In this document: positions 40,697 to 51,500 of the stretch, piece after piece
Numbering within the stretch: position 1 is the stretch's first letter
How the letters are laid out: each line of letters starts with the position of its first letter
Assembly (NCBI RefSeq): GCF_000023985.1
Contig: NC_013156.1
Span: 1-64,000 of the forward strand
Source of the DNA: Methanocaldococcus fervens AG86
GTDB taxonomy: Archaea > AGJL01 > Methanococci > Methanococcales > Methanocaldococcaceae
Length of the DNA: 64,000 nucleotides
Reading direction: 5' to 3'
Translations under genes and position numbers: made by a program
The notes under the pieces: generated by a model
What the model was told of the DNA's origin: nothing
Database searches by the model: none
The model's input: the letters and a program-made list of their open reading frames with translations, nothing else

Positions 40697-42358
40697 ATGA
40701 TAAGTGATAATGTAAAAAAAGGGTTAAAAAGAGCTCCAAATAGGAGTTTATTAAAAGCATGTGGATATACAGATGAAGAGATAGAGAGGCCTTTTATTGG
40801 AGTTGTTAATAGCTTTACTGAAGTAGTTCCAGGACATATTCATTTAAGAGAAGTAGCTGATGCAGTAAAAAAAGGTATCTACGCTAATGGAGGAACAGCC
40901 TTTGAATTCAACACAATGGCTATATGCGATGGAATTGCGATGGGACATGAGGGGATGAAATACTCCCTACCATCAAGGGAGATTATTGCAGATACTGTGG
41001 AAAGTATGGCCAAAGCTCATGGATTTGATGGATTAGTTTTAATTCCAAGCTGTGATAAGATAGTTCCTGGAATGATAATGGGAGCTATAAGGACTGGACT
41101 ACCATTTATAGTTGTTACTGGGGGTCCGATGTTTCCTGGAGAGTTTAAAGGAGAGAAGTATGATTTAATCAGCGTATTTGAAGGGGTTGGAGCTTGTGCA
41201 GCAAGAAAAATTACTGAAGAAGAGCTTAAAGAGATTGAAGATATTGCATGTCCGGGAGCTGGTAGCTGTGCAGGTTTATTCACAGCAAACACAATGGCAT
41301 GTTTAACTGAGGCTATGGGATTATCCCTCCCTTACTGTGCCACATCTCATGCAACAACTGCTGAAAAAATAAGAATAGCTAAGAGAAGTGGGATGAGGAT
41401 AGTTGATTTAGTTAGAAATAATATAACTCCAGATAAGATATTAACTAAAGAAGCATTTGAAAACGCTATTTTGGTAGACTTAGCTTTAGGAGGTTCAACA
41501 AACACAACCTTGCACATTCCAGCAATAGCAAATGAGATAAAGCCAAAATTCATAACTTTGGATGACTTTGATAGACTTAGTGATGAAGTTCCGCACATAG
41601 CTTCTTTAAGACCTGGAGGAGAACATTTCATGATTGATTTACATAGAGCTGGAGGAATTCCAGCAGTTTTAAAAGTTTTAGAGGAAAAAATACACAAAGA
41701 ATGTTTAACAGTTAGTGGAAAGACAGTTGAAGAGATTATCAGAGGGGTTAAATACATTGACCATAGCGTTATTAGACCAATTGACAATCCAGTCCATGAA
41801 ACTGCTGGTTTAAGAATATTGAAAGGAAGTTTAGCACCTAATGGGGCAGTAGTTAAAATTGGGGCTGTAAATCCAAAGATGTATAAACACGAAGGGCCTG
41901 CAAGAGTATTTGATAGTGAGGAAGAGGCAGTTGATGCGATATTGGGTGGAGAGATTGAGAAGGGAGATGTTGTAGTTATTAGGTATGAGGGGCCTGCAGG
42001 AGGGCCTGGAATGAGAGAGATGTTAGCCCCTACATCAGCAATATGTGGGATGGGCTTGGACGATTCAGTTGCTTTAATTACCGATGGAAGGTTTAGTGGA
42101 GGAAGTAGAGGGCCTTGCATTGGGCACGTCTCTCCAGAAGCAATGGCTGGAGGACCTATAGCAATAGTTGAAGATGGGGATATTATTAAAATAGATATGA
42201 TAAATAAAAAATTGGATTTAGCTTTAGATGAAGAGGAAATTAAAGAAAGATTGGCAAAATGGAAAAAACCTGAGCCAAAAGTCAAAAAAGGTTATTTGGC
42301 AAGATATGCTAAGCTTGTAAGCTCAGCAGATGAAGGGGCTGTTTTAAAGTATGATTAA
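40697..42358 (+). CDS. ilvD: dihydroxy-acid dehydratase
   Basis: Iron-sulfur dehydratase of valine, isoleucine and leucine precursor synthesis. Cluster Cys residues are visible in [11 protein letters not shown] and [16 protein letters not shown]; further blocks are [20 protein letters not shown] and [25 protein letters not shown]. 553 residues is normal. GAGGGGATAAT precedes the ATG. It neighbours leuD on the same strand, making a small branched-chain amino acid cluster, and the CRISPR leader region starts after it. Confidence 0.97.
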   Translation: MISDNVKKGLKRAPNRSLLKACGYTDEEIERPFIGVVNSFTEVVPGHIHLREVADAVKKGIYANGGTAFEFNTMAICDGIAMGHEGMKYSLPSREIIADTVESMAKAHGFDGLVLIPSCDKIVPGMIMGAIRTGLPFIVVTGGPMFPGEFKGEKYDLISVFEGVGACAARKITEEELKEIEDIACPGAGSCAGLFTANTMACLTEAMGLSLPYCATSHATTAEKIRIAKRSGMRIVDLVRNNITPDKILTKEAFENAILVDLALGGSTNTTLHIPAIANEIKPKFITLDDFDRLSDEVPHIASLRPGGEHFMIDLHRAGGIPAVLKVLEEKIHKECLTVSGKTVEEIIRGVKYIDHSVIRPIDNPVHETAGLRILKGSLAPNGAVVKIGAVNPKMYKHEGPARVFDSEEEAVDAILGGEIEKGDVVVIRYEGPAGGPGMREMLAPTSAICGMGLDDSVALITDGRFSGGSRGPCIGHVSPEAMAGGPIAIVEDGDIIKIDMINKKLDLALDEEEIKERLAKWKKPEPKVKKGYLARYAKLVSSADEGAVLKYD

Positions 42359-42359
42359 T

Positions 42360-42697
42360 AAGATTGTATTTTTAGATTATCTCGCTGGATAAATTTTATT
42401 TTTAGATTTTAAGGTTTTTTATTGAATTTCGAAGGGTATTAAGTATTTGAATTAATTAAAATATTAAGATTTTTTAAAAGATTTTAGTTAATTATCTTTT
42501 AAGGCATATTTCCACAACAAATAAATTATATTTTAAAAAATAATTGCTTTAAAATTCTTTTTTAGTTCTAAAAAGCAAAATTTATATATGTGCAGAGGTA
42601 TATAAACAAATGGGGTTAAGTACCCTCGACTTATAGGGTAGAGTAAAGCATAAATATTATGAGTGTTAAAAATGTGCTTATCTCAAATAATTGCCCT
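42360..42697 (+). other. CRISPR leader region
   Basis: 338 bases without a gene between ilvD and the first CRISPR repeat. It is AT-rich, with a TATA-like TTTATATAT at 42581-42589 pointing towards the repeats, so transcription should begin near 42612. A short inverted repeat TACCCT/AGGGTA (42621-42626, 42635-42640) lies just after that point. The position resembles the long leader-like repeats known before CRISPR arrays in M. jannaschii (recollection, not compared here). Confidence 0.6.
42581..42589 (+). promoter_or_regulatory. TATA box for the CRISPR array
   Basis: TTTATATAT about 110 bases before the first repeat, oriented toward the array. It would drive the precursor crRNA, starting near the TACCCT/AGGGTA hairpin. 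Confidence 0.5.
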
Positions 42698-42947
42698 GTT
42701 AAAATCAGACCGGAACGGTATGGGAATTATTGTCCCTCCGTTTTGTTGTTTTTGTTGTTTCACAATTATATCATTTGGTTAAAATCAGACCAGAACGAAA
42801 TGGAAATTTTATAACAATATAAAAGCTGTGTTCTATCGTTTTTTCCTTAAGTTAAAATCAGACCGTCTCGGTAGGAAAGAGTTTTTTAAACATTATATTT
42901 TTTACTGTTTTTCAAATGTTAAAATCAGACAGGTACGAAATGAAATC
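42698..42947 (+). CRISPR. degenerate four-repeat CRISPR array
   Basis: Repeats of about 30 bases start at 42698, 42778, 42851 and 42918, each beginning GTTAAAATCAGAC, with spacers of 50, 43 and 37 bases. The 5' 13 bases are identical in all four. The rest varies: CGGAACGGTATGGGAAT, CAGAACGAAATGGAAAT, CGTCTCGGTAGGAAAGA and AGGTACGAAATGAAATC. From memory the repeat resembles the M. jannaschii CRISPR repeat, which has a CCG-TTT-CGG mini-hairpin; repeats 1 and 3 keep CCG/CGG with altered loops, while 2 and 4 lose it. No cas gene is in the window. The last repeat ends 15 bases from the antiporter gene end. Confidence 0.85.
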
Positions 42948-42962
42948 TAAGAAAATAAAAAA

Positions 42963-44126
42963 TCAATTTTTAACTTTTTTACATTTTGCAATAAACACAT
43001 TTTTTGTAAGTATTGGAGTTAGTGTAGCTGTTATCACCGATAAAGCAACGATTGTTACAAATATTTCATTTCCTATTAAACCAAGCTCTTTTCCGATTGA
43101 TGCAGCCACTAAAGATGCTGAAATTTTTGGGATTGTTAATAAACCTCCAATAGTGTTTTTTACCCTATCAAAACCTAAAATTTTCAAAGCTATAAAGCCA
43201 GAGAAAAACTTCAATGTCACAGCTGAAACTAATGTTATTAATAATAGCTCTAAATTGCTTAAATCAAATATAACCCCAATGTTTGTTTCCATACCTAAAA
43301 CTAAGAAGAATATTGGTATAAATAAACCATAACCAATTGCGTTTAAATTTTTGTTTAATAATTCGTCGTGCTCTTCTTTAGTTAAAGCCTCACTAACGGC
43401 AACGCCGCAAATAAACGCCCCCACTATTGGATGAATTCCAATAACTTCCCCAAGTATTATGGCAATAAATATAATGGATAGGACAAAGTGTATTCTTTGA
43501 GCATGAAGTTTTTCAAATATGCCAAGAATGTATTTAGATAGGAGAGGGATAGCTAAAAGCAAAGCCCCAATGTATAAAAATACTTTCAATAAAAACATCC
43601 CTATATCTTCTCCACCAGTTCCCAACTTTATAACAACTGACAGCAAAAGGAGGGTGAGCAAATCAACAGTTATGGTAGCACTTAAAATTATGGTTCCCAA
43701 TCTAGTTTTTACCATCTTTAACTCATCCAATAGAGCATAAACAATGGCTACAGAATGGGATGCAAATATTACACTGTAAAGCAAACTGCCAATAAATCCT
43801 AAACCTAAATACTGCCCAATTAAATACCCTCCTAAACCAGGAATTAATAACGAGAAAAAAGTTAAAACTAGAGAATTTTTAAATTCTTCTCTTAAAGTTT
43901 CATTATCAACTTCTAGACCAGCTAAAAACATTAACATAATTGCTCCAAAATCTGCAAACACTTTTAGTGTTTCATCTACTTGCAATATATTTAACCCATA
44001 AGGCCCTATTATAATCCCTGCAATCATAATCGATGTTATGGCTGGAATGTTAAATTTCTTCAACAGATTTGGAATAATGAAGATTATCGACAACACTATA
44101 AAGAATACATAATAATAACCTTCCAT
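42963..44126 (-). CDS. CPA2-type Na+/H+ or K+/H+ antiporter (KefB/NapA-like)
   Basis: 387 residues with about 12-13 membrane helices and no RCK domain. MIAGIIIGPYGLNIL and LMFLAGLEVD in the early helices, and GEVIGIHPIVGAFICGVAVSE in the middle, match CPA2 antiporters; charged residues in VDLLTLLLLS and KFFSGF would fall in the crossover region. GGTGAAGGA precedes the ATG. Ion specificity cannot be read from the sequence. The gene is transcribed toward the CRISPR array. Confidence 0.88.
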   Translation of the reverse strand: MEGYYYVFFIVLSIIFIIPNLLKKFNIPAITSIMIAGIIIGPYGLNILQVDETLKVFADFGAIMLMFLAGLEVDNETLREEFKNSLVLTFFSLLIPGLGGYLIGQYLGLGFIGSLLYSVIFASHSVAIVYALLDELKMVKTRLGTIILSATITVDLLTLLLLSVVIKLGTGGEDIGMFLLKVFLYIGALLLAIPLLSKYILGIFEKLHAQRIHFVLSIIFIAIILGEVIGIHPIVGAFICGVAVSEALTKEEHDELLNKNLNAIGYGLFIPIFFLVLGMETNIGVIFDLSNLELLLITLVSAVTLKFFSGFIALKILGFDRVKNTIGGLLTIPKISASLVAASIGKELGLIGNEIFVTIVALSVITATLTPILTKNVFIAKCKKVKN

Positions 44127-44211
44127 TCCTTCACCACTAAGATTTTAGTTTTTAAATTAAAAGGGTATTATATTATATAATCCTTTTGCTTAAACAGAAA
44201 TTGGTGATAGT

Positions 44212-44985
44212 ATGTTGATTTTGGCAGGTTTGGGACTCTATGATGAAAACGATATGACTCTAAAAACACTAAAATTTGCTAAAAAGGCAGATAAAATTTA
44301 TGCTGAATTTTATACAGCAGTTCTAACTGGAACTACAATAGAAAAGATAGAAGAAGTTTTAGGCAAAAAGATTCATGTTTTGAGCAGGAAAGAGGTTGAA
44401 TATGATGGGTATAAGTTGATAGAAGAGGCAAAGGATAAAGATATAATGTTTTTAACTGCTGGAGATCCAATGGTTGCCACAACACATGTAGATTTAGCTA
44501 TAGAGGCAAAAAAGAAAGGGGTTGAGGTTTTAATAATAAACGCTCCATCCATCTATTCAGCAGTAGGAATTACTGGGCTTCAATTGTATAAATTTGGTAG
44601 AACCGCTTCAATCGTGTTTCCAGAAGAAAATTACTTTCCAGAAACTCCATACAATATAATAAAAGAAAATTTGGAGAGGGGATTGCATACTCTTTGCTTA
44701 TTAGATATTAGAGTTGATGAAAATGAAAAAAGGTTCATGACGGCAAATGAAGGGTTGAAAGTGCTTTTAGAGCTTGAAAATAGGAAGAAGGAAAATGTCA
44801 TAAGTGAAGATACAAAGGCTGTTGTTGTAGCAAGAGCTGGAAGTTTGAAACCAAAGCTTGTTTATGGAAAAATAAAATATTTAATTAATTATGATTTTGG
44901 AAAACCATTACATTGTATAATAATCCCAGGAAAGCTTCATTTTATGGAAGAAGATGCGTTAAAGTATTTATGTGAAAATATTTAA
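44212..44985 (+). CDS. dphB: diphthine synthase
   Basis: SAM-dependent methyltransferase that trimethylates (archaea) the modified histidine of elongation factor 2 during diphthamide formation. The tetrapyrrole-methylase fold begins LILAGLGLYDENDMTLK; the central motifs are FLTAGDPMVATTHVDL and NAPSIYSAVGITGLQLYKFG. 257 residues is typical of Dph5. GGTGATAGT precedes the ATG. It converges on the TPR gene with eight bases between stops. Confidence 0.95.
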   Translation: MLILAGLGLYDENDMTLKTLKFAKKADKIYAEFYTAVLTGTTIEKIEEVLGKKIHVLSRKEVEYDGYKLIEEAKDKDIMFLTAGDPMVATTHVDLAIEAKKKGVEVLIINAPSIYSAVGITGLQLYKFGRTASIVFPEENYFPETPYNIIKENLERGLHTLCLLDIRVDENEKRFMTANEGLKVLLELENRKKENVISEDTKAVVVARAGSLKPKLVYGKIKYLINYDFGKPLHCIIIPGKLHFMEEDALKYLCENI

Positions 44986-44993
44986 AATTTGGT

Positions 44994-45947
44994 TTAACTT
45001 TCAAATAATTTGTTGTATTCGTTAATTGCCTCATCTAACTTCCCAAGTCTTTCCAATAATTTCGCTTTATTTAATATAGATGAACTTACCAACAATTTAT
45101 TTTCGGGATTTTCATTAATTATTTCATCATAGATTTTTAATGCATCTTCAATTTTATTAAGATTTTCGTATATCAAAGCTAAGTAAAATTTTGCTTCAAC
45201 GTCATTTGGATATTTTTCTAAATATTTATTTATGTGGCTTAATGCATCTTCATAGTTATTATTTGCCAATTCTAAATAGGCAATATCTTTATAAACATGT
45301 ATTAGATTTTCATTTAAATTTATCGCTATTTTCAAAGCATCTAACGCTTCTTTTATATTTCCAAGTTTCTTTAAAATCCTCCCCTTTAAATACCACACAT
45401 AAGCGTCATTTCTTCTGATTTTTAATATTTTATTTGCGCATTCTAATGCTTCATCCAACCTCCCAAGATTTTCTAATATTATCGCCTTCTCTCTTAAAAT
45501 TGAAGTTAGATTTGGATATATCTTTAAAAATTCATCAAGAACTTCAAGTGCTTTGTCGTACTCTCCAAATTCCATATAAATTAATGCCTTATGAAATGGA
45601 GATAAATAACATGAGTTGGAGAGTTTTGATAACTTATCAATGTATTTTAAGGTTTTTTCATACTCGCCCTTTACAAATGTTAGACATATGAGATTTCCCA
45701 AAGACAATAGAGATGTTTTTTCAATAGTTTCTAAGTATTCAAAATATTTCACTGCATCTTCTATGTCTCCTTTAAGTTTTAATACAATTCCTTTTATATA
45801 CAATACTAAAGGATTGTTTTTATCAACCTTCTGAACTTTTTCTAAGTATTCTAACGCTTTATCAAAATTTCCTTTATCTGCACATTCCAGTGCATTAACA
45901 ACATTTTTTAATACTTCTAGCGTTTTTGTTATATCATCATAATTCAT
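44994..45947 (-). CDS. tetratricopeptide-repeat protein
   Basis: 317 residues made almost wholly of TPR units of 34 residues (for example AYVWYLKGRILKKLGNIKEA and VEAKFYLALIYENLNKIEDA); I count about eight. No signal peptide or membrane segment. Such proteins are usually scaffolds, and the partner is unknown. The GTG at 45956 extends the frame, but GTGTGATTAAA directly before ATG 45947 sets the start. Many TPR proteins of this sort occur in the genus. Confidence 0.85.
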   Translation of the reverse strand: MNYDDITKTLEVLKNVVNALECADKGNFDKALEYLEKVQKVDKNNPLVLYIKGIVLKLKGDIEDAVKYFEYLETIEKTSLLSLGNLICLTFVKGEYEKTLKYIDKLSKLSNSCYLSPFHKALIYMEFGEYDKALEVLDEFLKIYPNLTSILREKAIILENLGRLDEALECANKILKIRRNDAYVWYLKGRILKKLGNIKEALDALKIAINLNENLIHVYKDIAYLELANNNYEDALSHINKYLEKYPNDVEAKFYLALIYENLNKIEDALKIYDEIINENPENKLLVSSSILNKAKLLERLGKLDEAINEYNKLFES

Positions 45948-46406
45948 TTTAATCACACTTGATTGGTAATGTGGGATAAGTAATTTGTTATGCCTTAATA
46001 ATCATTGAAAAACATGAATCCATTATGACCACAGCACTTAATTAACAATAATATTAATTTAATTCCTATAAATAGTTTGGGATTCAACCTTTCGAAAGAG
46101 TTGTTAAACTATTGTGGAATAACAATGCTGATATAAACCCATTAAAAGCATTTTTGGATGGTATTTCAAAATTAATGGAACAAATATTGTTAAAAATATG
46201 TAAAATCTTAATAAAATGGAGTTTATATTGTCCAATAAAATTGTAATATTCAAAGTTTTTAGGATTAAAATCGTGCTGTCATAATGGGGAATAAAAAGAA
46301 ACCTAAGTATTTATTGATAAAAATGATTTTTTTTTGCGAAACTTGTAAAAATAGAGAAGATTTATAAAAACAGAAAATACTCCCCACCAAAAATTTTAAA
46401 AATTAT
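45948..46406. other. 459-base gene-poor stretch with a possible gene remnant
   Basis: No gene with a start and ribosome binding site was found. A frame on the plus strand from 46082 to about 46246 (QPFERVVKLLWNNNADINPL and onwards, about 55 codons) is open but has no ATG before its final third, so it may be a decayed gene fragment. A TATA-like TCCTATAAATAG lies at about 46065-46076. The rest is AT-rich with no clear repeat. Confidence 0.4.
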
Positions 46407-47459
46407 TTATGTTGTTGAGCTTTCAGCATCGTTGTATAGTTCATCCCCAACATCAACGTCTCCTTCAAACCCTTTACTATCTTTTAGTGTCTCTATTCTA
46501 AACATGTATGATTTATACCAAATATCTTCTGGTTTTTTCTTTACTGGAGTTAATCTCCAAGCTCTTGTTTCTTCTTCATATCCCCAATTTACATAATGGT
46601 TGAAATTCCTTATTATGTCTGTTATAACTACATTGAACTCATTTATCAATGTTCTTTGAATCTCTCTCCATTTATCCAATGAGCTTTCCCTTCTTGTAAT
46701 TCCAAAGTAACCTGCTCTCCTCTCTCCTTTTAATGCTGATATTCCTCTCCCAATAAATGTTTTTACAGCATAGACGGTTTCTGGTGGGTCAGTTATAAAG
46801 GTATCAAACGCTCTGCTGTATTTTTCTGGGAGTGGCTTTCTTAAATCTAATGTTATAACCTCTATGTTTTTGTAATTTAACTCTTCAGCCACATTTTTTA
46901 TAAAATTAATTAATCTATCATCAATGTCAACAACAACTATTTTTCTAGGGAGATTTGAGAGCATTAAGGCAATGCTTGTTAAATCATCGTCCCCTAAAAC
47001 CAAAACATCTTTATTGAATAAATCTCCTCTCGAGTTCATCAAAGCAATTCTTGAAACTGTGCACTCTGGTGTAACAAAACCTTGGTCGTATTCGTGTTTT
47101 GGCATAGGTCTATTTTTAACGATTTCTTTAAATTTCTTTAATAAATCTTCGTAATTCTTTAAAGAAACTCCTCTCCCCTCACAGCATTCACAAACATCAT
47201 CCTCTCTCTTTCCAATTCCATAAGATTTTATAAATTCATTCCCTTTTTCAGTAAATTCTATTCCTTCACCTATTTTTACTAACCCCTCTTCTTCTAAAAC
47301 TCTTATAATATCAGCAACTAAGGGTAATGGCTCTTCGCTTAAATCAACAATCTTCCAAAAATCGCTTGATGTTAAAATAGCTGACAACACGTTTTCCACT
47401 GACTTGTCATATACTGGAATCTCTGATTTCGCTCTGACCTTCTCTAAAATTTTTTCCAT
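46407..47459 (-). CDS. bpsA: N4-bis(aminopropyl)spermidine synthase
   Basis: Makes branched polyamines such as N4-bis(aminopropyl)spermidine, found in hyperthermophiles. An N-terminal winged-helix-like part (about residues 1-85) is followed by a CECCEGRG segment, then the Rossmann aminopropyltransferase core with VLVLGDDDLTSIALML and VVDIDDRLINFI and the motif FITDPPETVYAVKTF. The C terminus ends in an acidic tail (GDVDVGDELYNDAESSTT). GGTGA four bases before the second ATG (47459) fits best; an ATG directly upstream is also possible. Confidence 0.93.
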   Translation of the reverse strand: MEKILEKVRAKSEIPVYDKSVENVLSAILTSSDFWKIVDLSEEPLPLVADIIRVLEEEGLVKIGEGIEFTEKGNEFIKSYGIGKREDDVCECCEGRGVSLKNYEDLLKKFKEIVKNRPMPKHEYDQGFVTPECTVSRIALMNSRGDLFNKDVLVLGDDDLTSIALMLSNLPRKIVVVDIDDRLINFIKNVAEELNYKNIEVITLDLRKPLPEKYSRAFDTFITDPPETVYAVKTFIGRGISALKGERRAGYFGITRRESSLDKWREIQRTLINEFNVVITDIIRNFNHYVNWGYEEETRAWRLTPVKKKPEDIWYKSYMFRIETLKDSKGFEGDVDVGDELYNDAESSTT

Positions 47460-47553
47460 CATTTCACCTCTTTTAGTAAGACTTCGCTGTTATATTATTT
47501 ACTTAAAAGTAGTTTATATGTCTTTAGGAAAAGTTATTAAAAGTTTTAAAATC

Positions 47554-48039
47554 TTATTTTAGGTATTTTCTATAGCAAGCTCCTTGCCCTATTCCTTCGT
47601 TGATAGCCACTTCTATCCATTCTATGTTGGAAAAACCAAGATTTTTTAACCTATCTGCTATCTCATTGGCAAAATATATTGCCAGATCTTCAGCAGTGGT
47701 TGATGGAATAGGCAATAAAATAACATCTTCAACAGGAATACTGTATTCTTTATTCTCATATTTAAAGTATAATGCCTTATCTCTCAGCTCATAATAAACA
47801 TTCTCATGATTCTTTGGGAGTATTAATTTGTGGTCTAACTTATCACAAATCTCTTTTACAATCTTTTTAACTATCTTAAAATCGCAAACAAATTTAAATT
47901 CTCCAGCCCTTTCTCCACAAAGTTTTACATCGACATAATAGGAATGCCCATGTATCACTCCACAAGAAGGATGTCCAAATACAATATGGGCAGAAGAAAA
48001 CCTAAAACCAGCATGTAGTCCATTTAGTTCTAACATCAT
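47554..48039 (-). CDS. queD: 6-pyruvoyl-tetrahydropterin synthase/QueD-like protein
   Basis: 161-residue T-fold enzyme. Zinc ligands are seen in RFSSAHIVFGH and the CGVIHGHSYYVDV motif (Cys-x3-HGH, the QueD pattern), with VCDFKIVKKIV, LDHKLILP and PSTTAEDLA as the other signature blocks. The likely product is 6-carboxy-tetrahydropterin, feeding 7-deazaguanine synthesis for archaeosine in tRNA. GGTGTAAAATA precedes two adjacent ATG codons, so the start may be one codon later. The homoaconitase small subunit gene lies 49 bases upstream. Confidence 0.88.
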   Translation of the reverse strand: MMLELNGLHAGFRFSSAHIVFGHPSCGVIHGHSYYVDVKLCGERAGEFKFVCDFKIVKKIVKEICDKLDHKLILPKNHENVYYELRDKALYFKYENKEYSIPVEDVILLPIPSTTAEDLAIYFANEIADRLKNLGFSNIEWIEVAINEGIGQGACYRKYLK

Positions 48040-48088
48040 TATTTTACACCTTTTTTATTTTTAAAAATTTTAGTAAAATTTAAAAAAT

Positions 48089-48580
48089 TTAATTAATTTT
48101 AGTTTTTCTCTTCAAATAATTGACTAAACCTCCAGCATTTAAAATTTCTCTTTCCAGACCTTTTGGAGCTTCACACTTTATTGTTTTATCTTTATCAATT
48201 ATTTTAATTTCTTCTTTATCCAAATCAATCTCAACAACATCTCCATCTTCAATTTCATCGGTATTAGCTATTATTGGGATTAATCCAACGTTGATGGCAT
48301 TTCTGTAAAATATTCTTGCAAAGCTTTTGGCTATAACCGCCTTAATTCCACAGTATTTTATTGCTATCACAGCCTGCTCTCTACTTGAGCCACATCCAAA
48401 GTTTTCTCCAGCGACAATAACATCTCCTTCTTTAACTTTTTTTGGAAAATCTTCATCAATTCCTGCCATACAGTGGGAAGCTAACTCATAGGGATCTGTG
48501 GTTCTCAAATATGGCCCCGGAATTATCGCATCGGTATCAACGTCATCTCCAAATTTGTGGACTCTTCCTTTGATAACCAT
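48089..48580 (-). CDS. hacB: homoaconitase small subunit (YLRT type)
   Basis: 163-residue paralogue of leuD. It begins [20 protein letters not shown] with specificity loop [13 protein letters not shown], then [18 protein letters not shown]. In the M. jannaschii work this YLRT loop marks the homoaconitase small subunit of the 2-oxosuberate route to coenzyme B. GGTGATAAA precedes the ATG. The large subunit is not in the window. It follows reverse gyrase after 13 bases on the same strand. Confidence 0.92.
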   Translation of the reverse strand: MVIKGRVHKFGDDVDTDAIIPGPYLRTTDPYELASHCMAGIDEDFPKKVKEGDVIVAGENFGCGSSREQAVIAIKYCGIKAVIAKSFARIFYRNAINVGLIPIIANTDEIEDGDVVEIDLDKEEIKIIDKDKTIKCEAPKGLEREILNAGGLVNYLKRKTKIN

Positions 48581-48593
48581 TTTATCACCAATT

Positions 48594-51500
48594 TTATTTA
48601 ATGCTTAAAATCTCTTCATGTAACGCTTTTAAAACCTCTAAATAATCAACTTCCCCATTTTCAATTTTGTCCATAATCTCTTCCAACTCCCTCGTTCTCT
48701 CTTCAGATATTAGATTAGGATAATTGTTTATTAAATAATTATAAACTTCAGTTCCTAACTTTGTTGGGATTAACTTACCTTTGTTTTTGCTTTTAGTCAC
48801 ATATCCTCTATCTAATAACTTTTTAATTATTTGGGCATAAGTTGAAGGCCTTCCAATGCCCCTCTCTTTCATCAATTTAACAACTTCTCCCTCATCATAC
48901 AATGGAACTTTTGGAATTTTTGTAATCTTCTTCTCCAATATTTTTAAAGAGTTTTTCTCAACCTTTGGAAGCTTTTTTAACTTTAAGTTATAAATTTTGC
49001 TCCATCCATCAAATTTCACATCTATGTAGCCTTCAATCTTTTCATCCAAATCTTTTATATATATCTCCTCATATTCCACAACTGCCTCTTTCATCTGAGA
49101 AGCCAAAAATCTTCTAAATATCAAATCATAAACTTTTATATGATTTTTGGTTAATTTTATATTGCTCTCTTTCAAAAACTCAATAAGCTCCTCTGTATCC
49201 ATTGGTTTTGTAGGTCTTATACATTCATGAGCCCCTTCCATGAAGTATTCTCTATTTTTTAGGTAATCTTCTAAGTTATTTAGCTTTAAATACTCCTTAG
49301 CCACTCTCATTCCATCCAACGATACCCTTGTTGAACTTGTTCTGTGGTAGGTGGTTAAGCCCAGCTCAAATAATTCTTGAGCTATAGCCATCACTTCATC
49401 AGCACTCAGCCCAAATCTCTTCGTAGCTTCCTCCAATAATGTATCTGTTGTGAATGGTGGGAGAGGAGATATCTCCTTATCATAAATATTAACTTCAACT
49501 TCAACCTCATCTTTATTAAATTCCTCTTCCCAAATTTTTCCAACGTATATGTCATTTTCTAATCTCAAAGATAAGTAAGGAACTTTTATTTTATGCTCGT
49601 TGTATCTCTCTATAATCCATCCCAATACTGGCGTTTGAACCCTACCGGCTGAGAGGTAATTTTTATTAAACACCTCCCAAAGTTTTTGACTCAATCTAAA
49701 TCCAATCCATCTATCTTCTATCCTCCTAACTATCTGACCTTTAACTTTGTTTTCATCTAAGCTAAGCTCCTCTCCTTTTTTAAATGATTCTACTGCCTTT
49801 AATATAGCTCTCTTAGTAATCTCATTAAATCCGACTCTATAGATATTTTTGTTAAATGGAAGAGCATTTAAAGCAATATCGTAGCCGATTTTTTCCCCCT
49901 CTGTATCAATATCTGTTGCTATGAATATGGCATCAACCTCATCTGCAATCTCTCTAATAATCTCTATATTTTCCTTTGCATCCATTGCATTTACTCTCTC
50001 TCCTCTCTCCATTAGCTGTTTTATCAACTTTTCAAAGTTCTTCTGGTCTGTAAATTGCTCTCCATTCACTTTTTTAATTGAGGCGTATATTGGAATATAC
50101 AGGTTGTTATCTATTTTAATTCCATAAAATCCTTCTTTTGTAACTAAATCAAACACATGCCCCCCACTTGCAGTTATAATTAAGTTTAAGTCTCCAATAC
50201 AAACCTCATATATGTTCCTGTTGTTTATCTTCCTAACAGATGGCTTTCCGAAGAAATTAGCTATAGTTCTTGCCTTATTTGGGCTTTCTACAACCATTAA
50301 AACAGATTTTAATAAATCTGGAACTTTACCTTTAGCCCTTCCTAATTTTATCTTCTCCCTATCTTCATCAATCTTTTTAATTAGCTCTTCTAAGTTTATT
50401 TCATCAATCTTCCTAAATTCACTTTCATACATAAACAGCATATACTTTTTTAGAGCTTCAAAAATCTCCTTCTCATCCACCAAAACAATACTTGCCCCTT
50501 TAGTTAAACCAAACTCTGTCATCCTTGAAGTTCTTCCGGAAGCTTGGATATAGGTTTTTACATCTGGAATTAATAACAAATACTCTCCATCTTCTTTTCT
50601 TAATGAAAAATTCTTTATCTTTAATTTTTCAACGATTATCTCTCTAATCTCCTCTTCCGTTTTTCCTTCAATGTCAATATCTTCCTTTAACTCCCCTTTT
50701 TCTTTTAAACTGTTTATATATTCTTTTAATCTAATTTTAAACTTTGGAATGCCGTAAAATATGGCATATCTAACTCTTTCTGGCATATCTAAACCTCTAA
50801 CTAAAACTCCATAGTATGAGGCAACACCAATTAAAACATCTATCTCCCCATTTCTAAAGTCATCAAAACCTTTTTTGTCCTTTGAATGAATTAGTTTTGC
50901 CTTAATATTATTTTTTAATAAAAACTTCTCAATTTCTTGAGCTTTTTCAACACCGTAATCAATTGATACAAATACAATTCCTCCAGAGCCAAATAATTTT
51001 ACATATTCCAAAATTTTTTCCTTGCTAAATTCTTCGTCATAAATATCAGCAACATCCCTAAGCTTATTCATTCCAAACCCTATTTCAAAATCTAAAAGCT
51101 CTCTATAGAGTTTAACTCTATCCCCATAGCTTTTTCCAGTAGCAGAGGCGATAATTAAACATCCGTGATTTATTTTAGATATTTTTTTCTTTAAAAATTC
51201 TCTCTTTTTTAATGCACTCTCTATTTTACCAATTTTTATTAAATAAATTATCTTATAAGCTTCGTTTATAATTTCATCATCAAATCCTAACAGCTTCAAA
51301 GTTCTATCAATGTTTTTTGAGGCTTTTAATAAAGCATCAACGTCATCAACAAAGATGAAATCAAATACGTTATTTGGCATGTTTTTAGCTAAAAAGTTGG
51401 AGGTTGTTATTAATATATCGTAATCGTTGTTATCTATTCTCTCTTTCGCTTCTTTCTTCTCTTTTGTTGATAACTCTGAATGATAGGCAACAACTTTAAC

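Noticed and set aside
41347-42285. Long open frame (312 codons) on the minus strand opposite ilvD
   Set aside because: It lies wholly inside the ilvD gene, has no ribosome binding site, and its Ser/Pro/Ile-rich product is the usual artefact of the antisense frame of AT-rich coding sequence. Similar shadows opposite ftsY, carB, mcp and others were ignored for the same reason.
42621-42640. TACCCT/AGGGTA inverted repeat read as a separate small RNA
   Set aside because: A single 6-bp stem just after the expected array transcription start is too little evidence for an independent RNA; it is reported as part of the leader.
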